Positions 33,891-42,613 of a DNA stretch of 64,000 bases are shown in pieces. The translations under genes and the position numbers were made by a program. The notes under the pieces were generated by a model. It was not told where the DNA came from. It did not search any database and worked only from the letters and a program-made list of their open reading frames with translations. Where the stretch lies: positions 6,703 to 70,702 of the forward strand of contig CAZTXQ010000010.1 of NCBI GenBank assembly GCA_964617375.1, read 5' to 3'. How positions within the stretch are numbered: position 1 is the stretch's first letter; every line of letters starts with the position of its first letter. This DNA comes from Firm-13 sp964617375. GTDB lineage: Bacteria; Bacillota; Clostridia; Saccharofermentanales; Saccharofermentanaceae.

Positions 33891-34670
33891 ATGTTTGCTG
33901 AGGAAAGACAGGACAAGATCTACGAAATCATTTGCCAGGAGCATTCCATCAAGGTGGCCGAACTGAGCCAGAGGCTGGATATCTCCGAGGTGACGATCCG
34001 CAGGGATCTCGAAGAATTGCAGCGCCAGAAGAAAGTTTTACGGACACACGGCGGTGCGATCATTTCCTACTCGCTTGGCAAAGCTATCAGTGCCGATGAA
34101 CTCAAGTCCAAGAACCAGTCGCTGAAGCGACAGATCGCCATGGCGGCCTATGACAATATCAGCGATTATGACACGGTATTCCTTGACAGTTCGAGCACGA
34201 CAAGTGAGCTCGCAAAGCTGATTGCGGAAGAGCAGAAGACCAACTTAAGAATCATTACGACATCGCTGCTTACGGTGCAGAAGCTGTCCAAATGCAAATC
34301 ATATAAAGTAATGGTCGTGGGCGGAGAGGTGAATTACGATCACAATACAGTCGAAGGATACCTTGCCGCACAGTTTATAAAGAATGTCCGGGTCGACAAA
34401 TGCTTCATCGGCATCAACGGAATCGACGAGAAATTCGGGTTCTCAACCCCCCGTTATGAGGACGCCGAGATCAAGTCCCTGATGATTGCTTCCGCTGTGG
34501 AGTCGTTTATACTGGCCGACCACACGAAATTCAACAAAGTCTATCTTGCCAAAGTTGACATCAGCAGTTGTCTGATTACAGATACGCAGCTTTCCGATTT
34601 TGCTTATGACAAGTTAAGTGACGACTTAGAGATCATTTTTGCGGATCAGAAAGCGGATTCACCCAAATAG
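33891..34670 (+). CDS. DeoR/GlpR-family transcriptional regulator
   Basis: The 259-residue protein has a DeoR winged helix at the N-terminus (EERQDKIYEIICQEHSIKVA, LSQRLDISEVTIRRDLEEL, LRTHGGAI) and a DeoR C-terminal sugar-phosphate sensor domain (DTVFLDSSSTTSELAKLI, VVGGEVNYDHNTVEGYLAAQ, ADHTKFNKVYLAKV). DeoR repressors release DNA on binding a phosphorylated intermediate of the pathway. Start at ATG 33891 follows GGGGGG; the frame extends five codons further upstream. It probably acts on the GATCGAAA sites in front of the importer. Confidence 0.92.
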   Translation: MFAEERQDKIYEIICQEHSIKVAELSQRLDISEVTIRRDLEELQRQKKVLRTHGGAIISYSLGKAISADELKSKNQSLKRQIAMAAYDNISDYDTVFLDSSSTTSELAKLIAEEQKTNLRIITTSLLTVQKLSKCKSYKVMVVGGEVNYDHNTVEGYLAAQFIKNVRVDKCFIGINGIDEKFGFSTPRYEDAEIKSLMIASAVESFILADHTKFNKVYLAKVDISSCLITDTQLSDFAYDKLSDDLEIIFADQKADSPK

Positions 34671-34685
34671 TAAACAGGAGAATAT

Positions 34686-35321
34686 ATGGAATTCATCACT
34701 GAGAAAGAATGGAAGCCTGCGATGATTCACGTGTGTGATCTTGTCGTAGCCGCTGAACCCATGCTCACAGCCATGGATACAATCATCGGAGACGGCGATC
34801 ACGGGTTCGGGATGCGCGACGGTTTCCGCGAATTGCGGACCGTGCTGATGAGCCGTGAATACACTTCCCTTTATGAGCTCCTGAGAGACTCGGGCATTGA
34901 ACTCGTAAAGAATATGGGAGGCGCTTCGGGAGTCATTTTCGGCACCATGTTTACCGGAGGCTACGGAGTGATTAACGGCAAGGACAGGATCGACGCCGAC
35001 GATCTGATCGAGTTTTTTGACGAAGGCTCGAAAACGATCATGCGCAGAGGCCGTTCCGAGCCGGGGAACAAGACCATGCTCGACGCTCTGGTACCGGCGA
35101 TTGAAGCGATGCGGTTGAAAAGAAAAGAGACCGCGGATATCAAAGAGATCCTGGCTGCCGCCCACGAGGGAGCAGTAGGAGGTATGGAGAGCACGAAGAG
35201 TATGATACCGAGACTCGGACGCTCGAAAAATTTCCGCGAAAGCGCGATCGGACACGCAGACCCAGGTGCCATGTCGGTAACCATCATTTTTAAAGGACTG
35301 TCAGAAGGAATCGAAGTTTAA
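34686..35321 (+). CDS. DhaL-type dihydroxyacetone-kinase nucleotide-binding subunit
   Basis: The 211-residue protein keeps the DhaL ADP/Mg site: TAMDTIIGDGDHGFGM (the three aspartates, residues about 30-45), NMGGASGVIFGTMFTGGYG, SEPGNKTMLDALVPAIEAM and ESAIGHADPGAMS. DhaL binds ADP or ATP and passes phosphate to the substrate held by DhaK. Its conservation contrasts with the altered DhaK-like partner, which favours an active kinase of changed specificity. AAACAGGAG precedes ATG. Confidence 0.88.
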   Translation: MEFITEKEWKPAMIHVCDLVVAAEPMLTAMDTIIGDGDHGFGMRDGFRELRTVLMSREYTSLYELLRDSGIELVKNMGGASGVIFGTMFTGGYGVINGKDRIDADDLIEFFDEGSKTIMRRGRSEPGNKTMLDALVPAIEAMRLKRKETADIKEILAAAHEGAVGGMESTKSMIPRLGRSKNFRESAIGHADPGAMSVTIIFKGLSEGIEV

Positions 35322-35344
35322 TAAAAGAAAGCGAGAATACGAAT

Positions 35345-36178
35345 ATGTCATTAGTAAAAGTAAGCGAAATCCTCAAAATGGCCGATAAGGCCAATACATC
35401 GGCAATTGCCTTCAACTGTTTTGATTACAGCACGGTAACCTCAGTCATTGCGGTTGCGGAAGAACTCCAGAAGCCGGTCATCATCATGCTGTATCCGGAC
35501 CATTGCCTTACCCATCACTGGACGACACCGGCTGTTTTTGCTTCCATGGTGAAGCTCGAAGCGGCCAAGGTGAAGGTTCCCGTCGGGCTTCATCTCGATC
35601 ACTGCAGCGATTACGACTACATTCTGCAGGCGATTCAGGCTGGTTTCACATCCGTCATGTACGATGGTTCGATGATCTCTCTTGAAGAGAATATCAAGAA
35701 CACCCGCGAAATCTCCCGTGCCGCTCATGCTCTCGGCGCAGAGGTGGAAGCAGAACTCGGCCGCGTAGGATTTGCGAGCACCGTTACCGATCAGAGCGAT
35801 ACCGATAAGTATACAAAGCCTGAAGTCGCTGCGGCATTCTGCGAGCAGACGGACTGCGACTGTGTAGCCGTAGCCATCGGAAGCGCACACGGTTTCTACA
35901 AGGAAACACCCAAGCTCGACCTCGACCGTCTCAAGGAAATCAACCTCGCGACAAATGTCCCCTTGGCTCTTCACGGCGGCAGCGGAATCCCGGACGACCA
36001 GCTCGAGATCGCCTTCCGTCAGGGTATCAACAAATTCAACGTCGGCACCGAATTCCTTTACACCTACTACCAGGCAGTAAAGAAGTTTGACGAACCGGAA
36101 ATTCACGGCATGCAGAACAAGGTTCAGGATGCGCTGAAGGCATATCTGAGAGAGAAAATGCAGCTCTCCAAATTCTGA
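35345..36178 (+). CDS. Class II ketose-bisphosphate aldolase (GatY/FbaA family)
   Basis: The 277-residue TIM-barrel aldolase has the zinc ligands and active-site motifs VGLHLDHCSDYDYILQAI (His-Asp-His, near residue 80), FTSVMYDGSMISLEENI, EAELGRVG, VAIGSAHGFYK, LALHGGSGIPDDQ and NKFNVGTEF. It cleaves a ketose 1,6-bisphosphate into dihydroxyacetone phosphate and an aldose phosphate. The GatZ-type subunit encoded in the opposite arm favours tagatose-bisphosphate over fructose-bisphosphate. The RBS is weak (GCGAG). Confidence 0.9.
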   Translation: MSLVKVSEILKMADKANTSAIAFNCFDYSTVTSVIAVAEELQKPVIIMLYPDHCLTHHWTTPAVFASMVKLEAAKVKVPVGLHLDHCSDYDYILQAIQAGFTSVMYDGSMISLEENIKNTREISRAAHALGAEVEAELGRVGFASTVTDQSDTDKYTKPEVAAAFCEQTDCDCVAVAIGSAHGFYKETPKLDLDRLKEINLATNVPLALHGGSGIPDDQLEIAFRQGINKFNVGTEFLYTYYQAVKKFDEPEIHGMQNKVQDALKAYLREKMQLSKF

Positions 36179-36211
36179 TAAAACCCTCATACATATCATT
36201 TGATCTGTGCG

Positions 36212-36273
36212 CGGACGAAGCTGTTTTGACCGGCCCTGATAAAGTGCGCTTCAAAACAGCCGTCCGAGCCTGA
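36212..36273 (+). terminator. Intercistronic hairpin between the aldolase and the second PfkB kinase
   Basis: CGGACG..GCTGTTTTGA pairs with TTCAAAACAGC..CGTCCG, and a T5 run follows a few bases later (near 36270). It may reduce transcription into the distal genes or mark a processing point. Confidence 0.65.
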
Positions 36274-36296
36274 TTTTTACGCAAGGAGAGAGAGAA

Positions 36297-37232
36297 ATGG
36301 ATATCGCATGCGTCGGTGAAATGGTTATTGATTTTCTGCCCGGAGACGAAGCCGGTATTTATTTGCGAAAAGCGGGAGGTGCTCCTGCGAATGTCGCGAT
36401 TGCGGCCGCAAGGAACAACCTGGACAGCGGCTTCTGCGGAAGAGTCGGAAACGATGATTTCGGGCGCTTCCTGTTCGGAATCCTAAAGGCGAACCGCGTG
36501 TCCGTTCTTTGTCCGAAGCTCGTAGACGAGGCGATCACGACAATGGCGTTCGTCACGCTCGACGATAAAGGCGACAGAAGCTTTACTTTTGCGAGAAAAC
36601 CGGGCGCCGATATGTTCCTTACGAGGGACGATGTCGATAAGGCCGGGGTGACAGACGCTTTGATTGTCCATGCCGGATCCTGCTCCTTATCCCGCCTTCC
36701 CGCGTCGGATGCGACTGTATATGCGCTCGAACAGGGCAAAAAGGCCGGGAAACTGATCAGCTTCGACGTAAATTACCGGAATCTCCTCTGGGACGACGAC
36801 AGAGAGGCCGCTGCAAAGGCGGTCCGCGAAATCCTTCCCCTTGTTGATTTCCTGAAAATTTCTGACGAAGAAACGGATATGATCGGCGGCGAAGAAGCGC
36901 TGGCTGAGACGGCCGCGGCAAACGGTATCTCCGTCATCGTGGAAACCCTGGGCTCCAATGGCGCCCGTGCCTACTGGAACGGCCGGGTACTGACGGTTTC
37001 GGGCATTCAGTCGGATTGCGTCGACGCAACAGGCGCCGGCGATGCCTTCTGGGGAGCTTTCCTGTCCTCGTTGATCAGGAGCAAAGTCACATCGGTTGAC
37101 TCGCTGAATGAAGAAATTCTGAACCGGGCTCTTCTGTACGGAAACGTCGCGGGAAGCCTCTGTGTACGCAGGAAGGGCGCCATTGAATCGCTTCCGACTG
37201 CCGAAGAAATTGAGGCTTTTTTGAAAGGATGA
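36297..37232 (+). CDS. PfkB-family sugar kinase, copy 2 (fructokinase-like)
   Basis: The 311-residue kinase has MDIACVGEMVIDFLPG at the start and YLRKAGGAPANVAIAAARNN near residue 24. The catalytic region is DCVDATGAGDAFWGAFLSSL (Asp near residue 252). These match fructokinases and tagatose-6-phosphate kinases more closely than the first PfkB copy does. It would make a ketose phosphate or bisphosphate for the adjacent aldolase. AAGGAGAG precedes ATG. It ends overlapping a possible upstream start of the next gene. Confidence 0.88.
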   Translation: MDIACVGEMVIDFLPGDEAGIYLRKAGGAPANVAIAAARNNLDSGFCGRVGNDDFGRFLFGILKANRVSVLCPKLVDEAITTMAFVTLDDKGDRSFTFARKPGADMFLTRDDVDKAGVTDALIVHAGSCSLSRLPASDATVYALEQGKKAGKLISFDVNYRNLLWDDDREAAAKAVREILPLVDFLKISDEETDMIGGEEALAETAAANGISVIVETLGSNGARAYWNGRVLTVSGIQSDCVDATGAGDAFWGAFLSSLIRSKVTSVDSLNEEILNRALLYGNVAGSLCVRRKGAIESLPTAEEIEAFLKG

Positions 37233-37237
37233 CAACT

Positions 37238-37948
37238 ATGAATTCGGATATCTGGACAAAGAAATGCATGATCTCACCCTCTTTGATTACCCTGGATCTC
37301 TGCAATCTCGAATCGCAGGTCAGGGAACTTAAGGAAGCCGGGATTCAAATGCTTCACGTAGATCTTCTGGACGGACGTTTCAGTCCGAGCATGCCGATCG
37401 GCCTCGATGTCATACGCCAGCTGCGGCAGAAGACCGACCTTGTATTCGATGTTCACCTCATGGCTGATTCCCACGATTATCTGGTCGATGAACTCCTGGA
37501 TATCGGTGTACAGCAGCTGGTATTCCATGCGGAAACCGAGCCGCATATCGACAACCGGTTAAATATGATCCATGCAAAGGGCATCCGGGCCGGCGTCGCA
37601 CTCAAGCCCGCGACTCCGCTTCATGTGCTTGAATATGTTCTCGAAAAATGCGACACAGTACTTCTGATGTTGATCAATCCCGGCTATGCGAGCAGCGCCG
37701 CCGAGCAGCAGGTATCCTATGCGGCGCGGAAAATCAAGGACCTTAGAGGGATGATCGACGCACGCGGCCTCGACACGAAGATCGAGATCGACGGAAGAAT
37801 CTCCCAAGCGAACATTGCGGACTACGGCGCCTTCATGGTCGACATATTCGTTGCGGGCAGTACCTGCATCAAGCGCGACAATATCGCGGGAAGCGTCTCG
37901 AAACTTTTGGAGCTGCGCGCCCAGACGCTCGGCACGAAGGAGGCATAA
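37238..37948 (+). CDS. Ribulose-phosphate 3-epimerase family protein (allulose-6-phosphate epimerase-like)
   Basis: The 236-residue TIM barrel carries the RPE metal-site motifs: ISPSLITLDLCNLESQVREL, MLHVDLLDGRFSPSMPIGLD (first Asp and the MDG-like loop), DLVFDVHLMADSHDYLV (His-Leu-Met), KPATPLHVLEYVL, VLLMLINPGYASSA and KIEIDGRISQANI (second Asp). The sequence departs from housekeeping Rpe, and AlsE-type enzymes epimerise D-allulose 6-phosphate to fructose 6-phosphate. ATG 37238 is preferred with AAAGGATGA upstream; ATG 37229 overlaps the kinase stop. Confidence 0.85.
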   Translation: MNSDIWTKKCMISPSLITLDLCNLESQVRELKEAGIQMLHVDLLDGRFSPSMPIGLDVIRQLRQKTDLVFDVHLMADSHDYLVDELLDIGVQQLVFHAETEPHIDNRLNMIHAKGIRAGVALKPATPLHVLEYVLEKCDTVLLMLINPGYASSAAEQQVSYAARKIKDLRGMIDARGLDTKIEIDGRISQANIADYGAFMVDIFVAGSTCIKRDNIAGSVSKLLELRAQTLGTKEA

Positions 37949-37949
37949 T

Positions 37950-38516
37950 ATGGAATCCACTCAATACCCGGATGTAAAGAATCTGGTTTTATCGGAACTT
38001 AGCATATCTCTCGGAAGTATCCGGGAGGAAGATGTGGAAAAGCTTGTCACGATCCTCTTAACCTCGCGTAAAGTCTTCTTTGTGGGTGTCGGAAGAGTTC
38101 TCCTTTCTCTTGAGTCCATGGCCAAACGTTTGGCGCATCTGGGCATCGACACCCACATAGTTGGCGAGATTACCGAGCCGGCGATTACGCCGGAGGATGT
38201 TCTTATAGTAGGCTCCGGCAGCGGAACGACGCTGTTTCCGGCCGGAATTGCCCAAAAGGCCCATGCGATCGGCGCCAAGGTCGTTCACATCGGCTCGAAT
38301 GCCAACAGCGACCTGAAGGACATTATCGAATTCATGGTCCGGATTCCGGTTCGCACCAAGTATTATCTCGACGATGAGATTGATTCGGAACAGCCGATGA
38401 CATCGCTTTTCGAGCAGACGCTTCTTCTCCTCGGAGATATTGTCGCGAAAATGATCATCGACAGAAAACAGCTGGATATGAAGAGCCTCTGGCAGTACCA
38501 CGCGAATCTGGAGTAA
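37950..38516 (+). CDS. SIS-domain sugar-phosphate isomerase (6-phospho-3-hexuloisomerase-like)
   Basis: The 188-residue protein is a single SIS domain: SRKVFFVGVGRVLLSLESMA, KRLAHLGIDTHIVGEITEPA, DVLIVGSGSGTTLFPAGIAQ and DLKDIIEFMVRIP. HxlB-type proteins interconvert hexulose 6-phosphates. Its ATG begins one base after the preceding stop, so translation is coupled. Placed after an RPE-like enzyme, it may move the keto group or correct stereochemistry before the kinase/aldolase step, but the substrate is inferred only from context. Confidence 0.85.
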   Translation: MESTQYPDVKNLVLSELSISLGSIREEDVEKLVTILLTSRKVFFVGVGRVLLSLESMAKRLAHLGIDTHIVGEITEPAITPEDVLIVGSGSGTTLFPAGIAQKAHAIGAKVVHIGSNANSDLKDIIEFMVRIPVRTKYYLDDEIDSEQPMTSLFEQTLLLLGDIVAKMIIDRKQLDMKSLWQYHANLE

Positions 38517-38520
38517 GCAT

Positions 38521-39588
38521 ATGAAGAAGGAAATACTGGAAAAAGTAGGGACGATGCAGCAGGTAGCCTTTGTGAGGACCTGTACCGTCACGGAGGGCCG
38601 CGCGAACAACATGCGCGCGATCCAGGTGAAGAACGGCAATATGCAGTATATGCTTTCGCCGGACAAATGCATGGACATTGTCTCTCTTGAATACAACGGA
38701 ATGAATATAAGCTTTACCTCGAAGCCGGGGTTGAACGGACGCAATCCGTACGACACACACGGGGAGGAAGCGCTCCGCAGCATTATGGGCGGACTCTTTT
38801 TTACCTGCGGGTTCGAAAACATCTGTGCTCCCTGCGAGACGGATGGCAAGGAATATCCGATGCACGGCAGAATGCGCACGACGCCGGCCGAGCACGTGTC
38901 GTCCGACGCGTACTGGAAGGACGGCGAATATCTTCTCACAGCGTCCGGCGAAATGCGGGAAGCCGAGCTTTTCGGAGAGAACATGGTGCTTCGGAGAACG
39001 GTGCAGTCCGTATACGGATCGCCCCGGATCGACATCACGGATACGGTCACGAACCAGTCGGCGCGTGAAGAGACGATGATGCTGATGTATCACTGCAACT
39101 TTGGCTACCCTTTTCTCGAAGAAGGTGTACGGCTTATTCTTCCGACGCGAAAAGTAACGCCGCGCGAAGAGTGGTCCGGTCTTCATACGGACCGTTGGAA
39201 TGTGATGGATGCGCCTTCCGACAACGCACGTGAGCATGTGTTCCTGCATGAACTCGCATCCGGAGCGAACGGTGATACCTTTGCCGCAATCGTGAACGAC
39301 CGTCTCGGAATCGGCGTCAGGATAAACTTTAACAAAAAGAACATGCCGTACTTTATGGAATGGAAATCGACGGCATCCGGCGATTATGTTATCGGACTTG
39401 AACCTTCGAATTCCTCCGTGTACGGAAGGAAATATCATGAATCGGAAAACACGCTAAAGACTCTTCCCGCCTACGGAGAGGAGACGATCAAATGGTCGTT
39501 TACGATCCTTAGAGATGAGAAGGAAATTGTAGAAACAGAAAATGCATGCGCAGCCCTATTAAAATCAACCGAGGAGGAAACAAAATGA
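38521..39588 (+). CDS. DUF4432 (aldose-1-epimerase-like) protein, copy 2
   Basis: The 355-residue protein is a paralogue of the 25592 gene, sharing YMLSPDKCMDIVSLEYNGMN, ALRSIMGGLFFTCGFENICA, HGRMRTTPAEH and a C-terminal MEWKSTASGDYVIGLEPSNS block. It has more differences in the middle and a longer C-terminus. It lies 4 bp after the SIS gene and overlaps the lyxose-isomerase start by 4 bp. Two divergent copies in one regulon suggest two substrates or two forms of a sugar to interconvert before isomerisation. Confidence 0.85.
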   Translation: MKKEILEKVGTMQQVAFVRTCTVTEGRANNMRAIQVKNGNMQYMLSPDKCMDIVSLEYNGMNISFTSKPGLNGRNPYDTHGEEALRSIMGGLFFTCGFENICAPCETDGKEYPMHGRMRTTPAEHVSSDAYWKDGEYLLTASGEMREAELFGENMVLRRTVQSVYGSPRIDITDTVTNQSAREETMMLMYHCNFGYPFLEEGVRLILPTRKVTPREEWSGLHTDRWNVMDAPSDNAREHVFLHELASGANGDTFAAIVNDRLGIGVRINFNKKNMPYFMEWKSTASGDYVIGLEPSNSSVYGRKYHESENTLKTLPAYGEETIKWSFTILRDEKEIVETENACAALLKSTEEETK

Positions 39589-40268
39589 AAAGATCGGAAA
39601 TCAACGCCATTATCAAACGCTTCGAAAATCTTATGAAGGACCATTCCTTCGAGCTTCCCCCGTTCCTTCACTTCACACCGGAGGAGTGGCAGACCAAAGG
39701 CCACGAGTACGACGAGATCCGCGACAACATGCTCGGCTGGGACGTAACCGACTACGGCATGGGCGACTACAAGCATCTCGGACTGGCTCTGATCACGCTT
39801 AGAAACGGCAATGTCCACAACGACAAGTACACGAAGACGTATGCGGAGAAGATCATGATGTGTGAGCCCTGCCAGGTATCGCCGATGCATTTCCACTGGA
39901 ACAAGATGGAAGACATCATCAACAGAGGCGGCGGCGACATCGAGTTTTCTCTTTACAATGCGACTCCCGACGAGCAGCTCGCTGATACCGATGTCGAAAT
40001 CTGCCAGGACGGACGCCGCTACAATGTACCGGCCGGCCAGAAGATCGTCCTTCATCCCGGCGACAGCCTGTCCCTGTATCCGTACTACTATCACGAGTTC
40101 GTAATCCCCGAGAATTCCTCCGCCGTACTGATCGGCGAAGTATCGATGTGCAACGACGACAACACGGACAACCGCTTCCTGAAGCCGCTCGGAAGATTCC
40201 CGACGATCGAGGAAGACGAGGCGCCGTACCGTCTGCTCTGCACAGAATATCCCAAGGCCAACAACTAA
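39585..40268 (+). CDS. D-lyxose isomerase-like cupin (YdaE family)
   Basis: The 227-residue cupin matches D-lyxose ketol-isomerases: FLHFTPEEWQTKGHEYDEIR, GWDVTDYGMGDYKHLGLALI, the metal site CQVSPMHFHWNKMEDIINRG (His-x-His and Glu) and HPGDSLSLYPYYYHEF (third His). Known members convert D-lyxose to D-xylulose and D-mannose to D-fructose. ATG 39585 overlaps the preceding stop and has GAGGAGG. It is the last gene of the importer operon and ends before a terminator. Confidence 0.9.
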   Translation: MKRSEINAIIKRFENLMKDHSFELPPFLHFTPEEWQTKGHEYDEIRDNMLGWDVTDYGMGDYKHLGLALITLRNGNVHNDKYTKTYAEKIMMCEPCQVSPMHFHWNKMEDIINRGGGDIEFSLYNATPDEQLADTDVEICQDGRRYNVPAGQKIVLHPGDSLSLYPYYYHEFVIPENSSAVLIGEVSMCNDDNTDNRFLKPLGRFPTIEEDEAPYRLLCTEYPKANN

Positions 40269-40287
40269 ACCTTTTTGTTTTCGAGAA

Positions 40288-40337
40288 GAAAGCCGTTCAA
40301 CCCGCTCGCGCAAAGAGCCTGGGTTGTGCGGCTTTTT
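40288..40337 (+). terminator. Terminator of the sugar operon
   Basis: AAAGCCG..CAACCC pairs with GGGTTG..CGGCTTTTTT about 20 bp after the lyxose-isomerase stop. It separates the 29158-40268 operon from transketolase. Confidence 0.85.
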
Positions 40338-40448
40338 TCTTGCCGTCTCTTAAATATCAGATGTATTTAAGGTAGAATTACAATCATATAAGAATATTCT
40401 TCGGGAGCGGTGTCGGATGTTTTTAAGATGCCGGGAAAGGATCGGAAT

Positions 40449-42419
40449 ATGGAGATTAAAGAGACGGCTATAAATACGATACGGGTATTGTCGATGGAAG
40501 GTGTGGAGAAGGCGAATTCCGGGCATCCGGGGCTTCCGATGGGGGCGGCCCCCGCGGCATTTGAGCTGTGGGCAAATCATATGAATCACAATCCGAAGAA
40601 CCCGGACTGGATCAACCGGGACCGTTTTGTCCTGAGCGCGGGACACGGCTCAATGCTCCTTTACTCGCTGCTCTTCCTTTTCGGTTACGATGTGTCAAAA
40701 GAAGACCTGATGAATTTCCGGCAGTGGGGCAGCAGGACACCCGGACATCCTGAATACGGCCATACGAAGGGCGTCGAGACGACGACCGGACCGCTCGGGC
40801 AGGGCTACGCCAACGCGGTAGGAATGGCGATGGCAGAGGCGCATCTCGCCGCCAGATACAACACGGACAAATTCAAAATCATCGATCATTACACCTATGT
40901 TCTCTGCGGTGACGGCTGCATGATGGAGGGCATCACAAGCGAGGCTGCTTCTCTCGCCGGGACACTGAAGCTCGGCAAGCTGATTGTCCTTTATGACGAC
41001 AACGAGATCTCGATCGAGGGAAGTACGGATATCGCTTTCCGGGAGGATGTCGAGAAGCGCCACGAGGCTTATGGTTTCCATGTGCAGGATATCGAGGACG
41101 GCAATGACTATGCCGCAATCGGCCGGGCGATCGAGGTCGCAAAGGCCGTTAAGGATAAGCCGTCTCTGATTGCCGTCCATACGAAGATCGCGTACGGTTC
41201 GCCGCTTGAGGGCAAGGAATCGGCTCACGGATCTCCGCTCGGTGCGGATAATATTGCGAAGACCAAAGCCTTTTATGGATGGCCCGCAGACGCACCGGCC
41301 TTCTTTGTGCCCAAAGAGGTCAGCGATTATATGGACGTGAAGCGGATCGCTCTCGAGGCCAAAGAGACGTTGTGGAACCTTCTTTTCGACGACTGGAAGC
41401 AGGCCGAACCGGCTCTTGCAGAGGATTTCGAGAAGAGCTTTTCCGGCTCTTTGCCGGATCTTGCCGCAGATCCGGAATTCTGGAATTTCAGCGGAAACAA
41501 CGCGACGCGCGCGACCGGAGGGAAGGTCCTCAATCTGGTGAACCAGAGAATTCCGAATCTGTTCGGCGGAAGCGCCGACCTTGCGCCGTCCACGAAAACA
41601 GAGCTTAAGGGGACAGGATTCTTCTCGGATAAAGACCGGGCCGGAAAGAACATCCATTTCGGTGTCCGTGAACATGCGATGGGAGCGATCGCCAATGGCA
41701 TTGCCGTGCATGGCGGCTTGCGGGCTTTCTGCTCAACCTTCTTTATCTTTACCGACTATATGAAAGCCGCGATGCGCCTCTCCGCGGTTATGGACATTCC
41801 GGTCATGTATATTATGACGCACGACAGCATCGGAGTCGGCGAGGATGGACCCACACACGAACCGGTCGAGCAATTGGCCGCTCTGCGCGCGACTCCCAAT
41901 CTCTACGTATTCAGGCCTGCCGACGGCAAAGAAACGGCGGCCGGATTTCTGCAGGCTCTAAGGCAGCGCCATCCGGTGTGCATGGTCTTAAGCCGTCAGA
42001 ACCTGCCGACCTATGAGAAGAGCGGCCCCGATGCGATGAAGGGCGCGTATGTGCTCTCCGATATGGACGGGTATAAGGCGATTCTGATTGCGACTGGATC
42101 CGAAGTTGCCGTTGCGATGGAAGCAGCGGAAGCGCTTCGGGCAGAGGGAATAGCCGTCCGCGTCGTGTCGATGCCGTGCATGGAGCTTTTCGACGAGCAG
42201 AGCGAAGAATATAAGGAATCGGTGCTGCCGAAAGCCTGCCGCGCGAGAGTCGCCGTCGAAGCGGGTGCGACTATGCCATGGTACAAGTATACGGGAACCG
42301 AAGGGGCGATTATTGGAATCGATCATTACGGCGCGTCGGCGCCCGCGGAGATTCTGTTCCGGGAGTTCGGCTTCACCGCCGAAAACATCGCGGCAGCGGC
42401 AAAACGTGTGATTGGCTGA
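40449..42419 (+). CDS. tkt: Transketolase
   Basis: The 656-residue enzyme is full length. It has the N-terminal SGHPGLPMGAAPAAFELW, the thiamine-diphosphate motif GDGCMMEGITSEAASLAGTL with VLYDDNEISIEG, the central domain from about residue 350 (FGGSADLAPSTKTELKG, FGVREHAMGAIANGIA) with the catalytic THDSIGVGEDGPTHEPVEQL, and the C-terminal domain. It moves two-carbon units between pentose and hexose phosphates. ATG 40449 has AAAGG upstream. Its own promoter lies after the sugar-operon terminator, but its position suggests use with the rare-sugar pathway. Confidence 0.95.
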   Translation: MEIKETAINTIRVLSMEGVEKANSGHPGLPMGAAPAAFELWANHMNHNPKNPDWINRDRFVLSAGHGSMLLYSLLFLFGYDVSKEDLMNFRQWGSRTPGHPEYGHTKGVETTTGPLGQGYANAVGMAMAEAHLAARYNTDKFKIIDHYTYVLCGDGCMMEGITSEAASLAGTLKLGKLIVLYDDNEISIEGSTDIAFREDVEKRHEAYGFHVQDIEDGNDYAAIGRAIEVAKAVKDKPSLIAVHTKIAYGSPLEGKESAHGSPLGADNIAKTKAFYGWPADAPAFFVPKEVSDYMDVKRIALEAKETLWNLLFDDWKQAEPALAEDFEKSFSGSLPDLAADPEFWNFSGNNATRATGGKVLNLVNQRIPNLFGGSADLAPSTKTELKGTGFFSDKDRAGKNIHFGVREHAMGAIANGIAVHGGLRAFCSTFFIFTDYMKAAMRLSAVMDIPVMYIMTHDSIGVGEDGPTHEPVEQLAALRATPNLYVFRPADGKETAAGFLQALRQRHPVCMVLSRQNLPTYEKSGPDAMKGAYVLSDMDGYKAILIATGSEVAVAMEAAEALRAEGIAVRVVSMPCMELFDEQSEEYKESVLPKACRARVAVEAGATMPWYKYTGTEGAIIGIDHYGASAPAEILFREFGFTAENIAAAAKRVIG

Positions 42420-42440
42420 TACAACAGATTGTTATGAACG

Positions 42441-42475
42441 GGCCGCCGGCAGAAATGCATCGGCGGCTTTTTTTG
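42441..42475 (+). terminator. Terminator after transketolase
   Basis: GCCGCCG and CGGCGGC form a stem around GCAGAAATGCAT-type loop sequence and are followed by seven T residues. Confidence 0.88.
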
Positions 42476-42572
42476 TTTGGCTTTAGCCAGTTTCGCTCCA
42501 ACGAGCGCAAAAAAGGAGCTGTCTCAAAACAAAAGCTTTGTCTCGAGCTCGCTTCCTTAAAGCTGGTTAAAG

Positions 42573-42610
42573 CTTAACAAGGAAGGGGCCATTCCGAATC
42601 ATAAGCTTTC
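42573..42610 (+). repeat. Sequence shared with 56383-56414, flanking a hairpin array
   Basis: CTTAACAAGGAA, a short variable part and CGAATCATAA (with similar spacing) recur at 56383-56414, in both cases to the left of a hairpin array and in the same orientation. The arrays themselves are in opposite orientation. It may be part of a larger decayed element. The stretch 42476-42572 holds a small CGCTC/GAGCG hairpin and nothing else I can support. Confidence 0.55.
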
Positions 42611-42613
42611 AGC

